Below are positions 58,623-64,000 of a stretch of 64,000 bases of DNA, piece after piece. The stretch is from Spirometra erinaceieuropaei (taxonomy: Eukaryota; Platyhelminthes; Cestoda; Diphyllobothriidea; Diphyllobothriidae): positions 231,738 through 295,737 of the forward strand of contig CACRXP010000029.1 in NCBI GenBank assembly GCA_902702965.1. The letters run 5' to 3'. Under the pieces are notes generated by a model, which saw only the letters and a list, made by a program, of their open reading frames with translations, had not been told where the DNA came from and ran no database searches. Both the position numbers and the translations under genes were made by a program. The first letter of the stretch is position 1, and every line of letters starts with the position of its first letter.

Positions 58623-58689
58623 TGGTTAGACCGTTAGCTGCGCTAAAGCCTCCCCCTTACTGCGTGGGTTCGAATCCCACCGAGGCGCC
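58603..58689 (+). pseudogene. tRNA-Ser-like sequence, right arm of a palindromic pair
   Basis: It has A box TAGCTCAGGTGGTTAGA, the same GCGCTAA loop region and long variable arm, B box GGGTTCGAATCCC and a 3' acceptor strand CGAGGCG. The 5' acceptor strand CGCTCG lacks one base needed for full pairing. It is followed by GAGTTTTT, a possible polymerase III terminator. It is better preserved than its inverted partner. It lies in the intron after exon 7 of the receptor gene. Confidence 0.5.
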
Positions 58690-58825
58690 GAGTTTTTCAC
58701 AGTTGGGTCAATATTAATTATTAAAAATCTGCCAAAATATCAATGAACCAGAATAAGTGTTAGGATTCGAGCGCAGAAGCTGAAATAGGTGCCCTCAAAA
58801 CAGGCTGCCATAAGAAGAGTACCTA

Positions 58826-59786
58826 CAGTAGGTGGGTTAACTCATGAACTGTCAACTGAAATTCCGGAATGCATTGTCGTTTCGAAAAGACTGATTAAGT
58901 AGGTTTGTAAAAATAATCAGTCTGCAGTATAATTCTATGAAAATTCAGCTACCTCAGGATACCGGCTTTCGAAATAACTTCCTTCCGGCTGCATGCAAAA
59001 ACTATACTCTGCAAAAAAATGACTACTTAATCAGCACGCATTTTTCTCATTGAATTTCAATGCCTCTAAAAGTCCAATGATAGTTCATGTGAAAAATATA
59101 TAAAAATATTCATTCTTACGCCGATTTGGTAGGAAATTACGTCTTATTTCAATTTGATGCTCGAAGGAGAGACATAATTCGGTTTTCAAAGTTTCTAATT
59201 GTGAGACATTTATATGACCGTTCATAAGTCGTCATGTCTCTGCATTTACCAATTTGGCTTGTAAAGCTAACACTACTGATCAAATCCAATGCTAAATTTT
59301 ATAAACCCCATATGGTCTCCTCTTAATACCGTAGAGAAATATGTGACTTTCCATACGCGGAAAATACGTGGCTTGTAGTGTGGAAACCCTGAATGTTAGT
59401 ATGACGGCACAGCGAGTTTAAAGTTATTCGGGAATTTGACAAGTCTAAAAAGCCGAATGATACTCTTCCTTTGAGTATGAAATTGAAATAAGACGTGATT
59501 TCCTACCGAATCGGCGTAAGAATGTATATTTTTATGTATTTTTCACATGGACTATCATTTGACTTTTAGAGGCATCGAAAATCAATGAGAAAAATGCGTT
59601 CTGATTAAGTAGTCATTTTTTTGCAGAGTATAGTTTTTGCATGCAGCCGGTATCCTGAGGTGGCTGAATTTTTATAGAATTATACTGCAGACTGATTATT
59701 TGTACAAACCTACTTAATCAATCTTTTCGAAACGACAACGCATTCCGGAATTTCAGTTGACAGTTCATGAGTTAGCCCACCTACTG
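58826..59786. mobile_element. Palindromic MITE, copy 8 (receptor intron 7, best preserved)
   Basis: The 961-bp element begins CAGTAGGTGGGTTAACTCAT, ends ATGAGTTAGCCCACCTACTG, and lies between two TA dinucleotides. The halves are inverted copies over most of their length, so the single strand could fold into one long hairpin. Confidence 0.87.
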
Positions 59787-60842
59787 TAGTGCTGTACCTT
59801 ACCGTATTTCCGCTCAAAGATATATGCAGCTAAGGAAGCGTGCGTACACTGGAAAACGTGAGATCAATATGGAGCAGAGGATTATACTTGTCGATTCATA
59901 TACTTCCTGTGACTTCAGAGGTTTTTGCTGTTTGTGAAGTAGAAAAAGTCTTATGCACACCAAGACTCGATTAAAAAAGTTTCACCAACACGAATAGTGC
60001 GTTCTTCTCCCTGGATTGTTTAGACCATAAACAAAGTATAAAACAACATTGAGCTGCCGAACACAAACGAGATTGTCAACTGGAAATCAGAGAACATCGA
60101 CCTCTTTCCTGCGTCAGTTCTTCTGTAAAGTTATTTTATCTTAGAAGACCGGGAGAACAGGGACATCTGAGTGCATATTTGGAGAAGCTAGAGCCCAGCA
60201 ACTCGCACGGTCAGCAGACAACTAACATGCGGAGCTCCAGCCAGTGAGTTCACCCAAGGCCAAGTACAGGCGTATTTCTCTGACTGCATCTGATCTGCTT
60301 GTTAGCCGAATAAAACCCATCGAAACTGAATGTTGTTTAACCCTAAGGTAGTAGAGATCATAGTGCGTTGTAGGGATAGCATACCGGATCGGAAGTTGTG
60401 CTTCCTCGAATCATTTTAGTTACGTTTTAAGCGACGTGCCATTGCGTCTATTTTGACAAAAGGCAAGGTGCTGACTTTTTAGCGTCTGGTTTGACCCTCC
60501 AGGAGAAAATTCCGTTGCACCCCTATCAAATAGGCTGGATAGCATAAAGGATGCTTAACTTTCCGTACAACTGCGTCATAAATAACTGTACGGAAGGACT
60601 TCAGGCAGTGGAAGGGGCAGAATTAACAAAAAACGCAAGTTCACCTCCTTAGTATCTGGGTGATAGTTTGAGAAGCATGACTTTTGGAGGATAGTCATCT
60701 GGTGGATTTCAGATTGAATGAGTGCGTAAACCATTTCGCACAGCAAACAACCGTAAAGAATTTGCAAATCTCATGTCCAACGGTAGGCTGAGGAGGTTTA
60801 AAGACCAAATGTAAAACATTTTGGGGCCTGCGGTAAATTTCT

Positions 60843-60918
60843 CGTAGCTCTGGCGCTGGATAAAACGAAATCATGTGCCTGCTGTCGCTCGTTCGAATCT
60901 CGCCCAGTCTGCCAAATA
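60843..60918 (+). repeat. tRNA-like (SINE-type) sequence
   Basis: CGTAGCTCTGGCGCTGGATA resembles an A box and CGTTCGAATCTCG a B box about 40 bases later. No good acceptor stem. Confidence 0.4.
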
Positions 60919-62154
60919 TTTCGCAAGTGAATGGTCTGATAAATCCGGAAAAGTTGACAAAAATTCCAGAATTCAGTTGTCGTCTAAGTGAATTTAAAAA
61001 GGTTTGCATAAATGCAGTCGGGTTTCACTAAGAAGAGTTGTTCAGTTCTGTTTTTATACTAAAGTTATGAAAAATCCATTCTATTTAAATACTCTTCTTA
61101 ACTTAATCGTGCTTTTTGTCTCGGAAACATGCATTATCCTGACCCAAACCACTCCGACACGCTAATTTATAAGTTCAAAATAACTTCTCGTGAGTTTCTA
61201 ATTATTCAAAATCTGCATTAATTAATTACAGTAGGAGGAGATCATGCTGGATTCACCATATTTCGTAACGGAGTTATGTCATGTTATCTAGGCGGAGGCA
61301 GCAAATGTGTAATTACATGCTACATGAATAGTCAGTCTTGTCATAAAATGTTTCATATTAAAGTACCTTTAAAATGGACGGATTTTCTTTCTTTCCAGTT
61401 AAATATCTAGGGCTAATAGAGCTTGCTACATAACGAATACAGAACATTTATTATTTGCATTCAGTCCAAGATTTCCTTCGAAAACGTTTTGCTTGCGGCA
61501 TAACCTTTTTTGCTCGCTTAGACATTCTCATGAAAACCGTGCGTTTCGTCAAAGTCCATAACGTCAAGTTTTACCGAGTTTAAAACAAAATGTAAACCGT
61601 AAAGAAGGCGTGGAAGGTGATGAGGCAGGCTGCTGTTATCAAACATTCTCCAATGTTTTGCTCTCCGGATTGCCTACAACAGGCGACACACGGCTATTTT
61701 TTATTTATTCAGATGACAGCAAACGATTACGTAACGCGTGACCTTTAAAATTCGCACTTAGTTTTGTTAAACAGCTAAATATCTCAGGGTCCGTTGATAT
61801 TTGGCTGTGTGAAATTTTACATTTGCTAATTTATCCACATTCTTTAAAAGACATCGGCCATAAGGCGATGAACAGTTAGCCGTGTTATCCATGTTTGAAA
61901 CGGAACCAGTCTGTCCGCACGTACGCTGGAATTAATAAGGCTCTTGGAGAACAAGATAAGGCTTACTGTTTTCAGTTAATGGAAAAGTAGGGATATTTAT
62001 ATGTCGTGACCTAATAAGCATTGACTGGTGCATATGAGAGAGCGTATACAAGCAGGCAACGAGCCAACACAGTCCTGATTTAATACATTGGCATAAAAAC
62101 AAGCGCTCTAATAAAAAACAATCTATGTGGACAAACAGGGAACAAACAATATTT

Positions 62155-62228
62155 ATCGACCTGAATTTCGAACCCGGAACTCGAAGAGCTAAAAAGGACA
62201 TGCACCGCGTCCTAAGGCGTCCCATCAG
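62155..62228 (-). repeat. tRNA-like (SINE-type) sequence
   Basis: On the minus strand CCTTAGGACGCGGTGC precedes CCGGGTTCGAAATTC at tRNA spacing. No full cloverleaf. Confidence 0.35.
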
Positions 62229-64000
62229 CAAAAATACATTTGTAACTGCGAAGTTAAAAGCATTACCGCTTAAAAGTTGTGGCAGAAAGTTGAAGCAGTT
62301 AATATGTCGCCGCACGCGAGTTCAGCTTGTTTACGCGCATAGGTGATATCATCGTCTCTCTAGCCTAATCTGCTAGATGATGGAGATATTTAACTCTCCA
62401 GATAGGACCGACCAAATCTTTAAGTGTTCTCCGTCTGTTTTTATTCAGCCGCGCCAGATGCCGGCGTGGAGTTCTAAACTATAGTTGGACTCAGCAGAAG
62501 AACTCAACTTAATGTAAACTCGATGAAGCGGATTAACAGCAAGCTTGCAACAGTTCAAATCGCCTAGTGGAGCCAACAAATGCTTCATCAGGTAGTAATT
62601 TAGGAGGAGAAGGGAAATTTTCCGAATTTCTGTCTGTCTTGTTGTCAGGGCTTTAACCTAATCGGGCTCTGCTTTGTTGGATAGAAACTAGTCTAAAATG
62701 GGGGGGGGGGAGGGGGAGTGTGCTGGGACGACTGATCAAATTAGAGCTGAAGTGGTCGCGAAGTTCCAGCCTGAACGGCTTTCGGAGCAAAAAATAATGT
62801 AACGACAACGCAAGCCCAAACGAAGTCTTTTTGTTTTTGTTTTGATCGACAAAACGAGAGACGGCAGCAACAGCTGGCTTTAACTCCAAACAGATGCCAT
62901 ATAAAAGCTGCGCAAATGAAGTTAAGGAGGAGAATAAGGCAGAAATTGTGATGTTGTTGGCTACCATACCGATGATCAACAATCATAATCAGTCGTCGTT
63001 AGATGCAACGGAAGTCTCATATCACTTTAAACTAACCCACTCGCATGTCATCGTCCCTGCATTCACCCTGCCAGCATTGAGCTAAAATTAAAAAGTAAAT
63101 ACGCCTCTAAACTAGAATAAGGGATCGTCTGGCCACGTCGGTAAACGGACTAAAGCGCAAAACCGTATTCATGTCGATTGAATAATACTGTCCAGTTATA
63201 CGATGATTTATGTAATTAACCGAAGATCCCCATAACGGGTGTTTCACAATGACAAGAATTTGCCATTTCAGACCTCCTAGCTTAATAGGCCCGAGTGAAC
63301 AAAAATTAGGTTCTTTTTGGGCTACAGTCTCGCAGGATTATTGAGGGAGAATGCTGCGAACCATAAGACGTGTATGAGGCCAGTCGACCCGCTAATTGAC
63401 TTAAATATTTAGTTGGACAATACGTCGATTAACGCATGAGTAGATGATCATAACGCAATTTAGCTGCCCAAATATTTTCCTGACAAAATATGTTCTGCGT
63501 GTGCTAGACAAAAACTTGATCATTTCAAATAAAGGGGGCTTTGCGTTGTTACACCAATGTTACTTTGTCGCTATCCCTATGGGAGTGTTGCGGCGCTTAA
63601 ATATTGCCCTTTAGAAGTTCCGACGATTTATTCAGAGCCAAGCAGACGAAAACAGCGACTTCCATGTTTAAACGACCTTCAAAGGTGCCTTAACTGGCGA
63701 ATGTTAAATAAAGATATATTAGAAGCTGATTAACGTACCATCAATTATTAGCCTTCACAGTAACGAGAATTGGACCGTCTCAGGCGACGACGTTCGCCCC
63801 AAGGGGTGTACGCAAAACGATTACTTGCGCTTGAATTAGTTTATAATGAGAGAGGAGAGGAAATGAGAGGAAATGCGCTTTATTTTGAAATCGTAAGTTC
63901 AAAATTTTCAGCAAAAAATTGGCTCCATTCACTGTGGGTAGTAAATAAGTTAAGAGATTATTCAACAGTCAAAGAAACGATTATTATGGGGATAGTTCAA

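Larger units (their letters stand above)
59787..64000. other. Right end of the window, presumably intron 7 or later
   Basis: Apart from the two tRNA-like sequences I see only short unmatched frames and a G-run at 62700. No exon with S1, pore or S2 motifs was recognised. Confidence 0.4.

Noticed and set aside
1..64000. CRISPR arrays, operons, ribosome binding sites and other bacterial features
   Set aside because: Introns, element types and gene density are eukaryotic; no regularly spaced direct repeats of CRISPR form were seen.

Overview
The window is eukaryotic nuclear DNA from a large, repeat-rich genome. Coding sequence is sparse, introns are long, GT/AG splice sites are visible, and most of the length is transposable-element debris. 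Penelope-like retroelements (PLEs) with GIY-YIG endonucleases, TTAGGG-like interstitial repeats, Tc1 and Merlin DNA transposons and tRNA-derived repeats together suggest a flatworm, possibly a diphyllobothriid-type tapeworm. That assignment is inference from repeat style; no marker gene here proves it.

The one convincing host gene is on the + strand from about 34.4 kb to the right edge. Seven exons (34439-35032, 43653-43855, 47517-47684, 50716-50930, 53371-53623, 56149-56278, 58123-58296) join in phase into 579 residues. They encode a signal sequence, the extracellular amino-terminal domain and the start of the ligand-binding S1 segment of an NMDA-type ionotropic glutamate receptor. The rest of the receptor lies beyond the window or was not recognised. 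Its introns (about 1.8 to 8.6 kb) are packed with mobile elements.

1-34 kb is gene-poor. It holds PLE fragments (1-700, 1.64-2.17, 4.65-5.8, 10.2-10.35, 13.0, 14.8-15.06, 15.8-16.74, 20.7-21.47, 25.0-25.45 and 29.6-31.3 kb) and a divergent GIY-YIG fragment between inverted arms (8.58-9.22 kb). It also holds a tRNA-Ile(UAU) gene (13.8 kb) with a broken second copy, a tRNA-Arg-like SINE and foldback (3.55-4.12 kb), and a 1.9-kb Tc1-like transposon (21470-23378) inserted into a PLE tail. Large palindromic MITEs lie at 11.3-12.3, 27.5-28.9 and 31.9-32.9 kb.

34-64 kb is the receptor gene. Its introns carry five MITEs of the same family, a Merlin remnant, a PLE inverted pair nested in an older repeat with a 10-bp target duplication, and a solo LTR with its 5-bp target duplication. 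They also carry an inverted LTR element whose empty site survives in a nearby paralogous repeat, a 370-bp trinucleotide tract and a palindromic pair of tRNA-Ser-like sequences.

Two themes link the repeats. First, the MITE termini closely match those of the Tc1-like element, so that family is a plausible source of the transposase that moved them. Second, PLE ends carry hammerhead-ribozyme-like motifs and usually occur as head-to-head inverted pairs.
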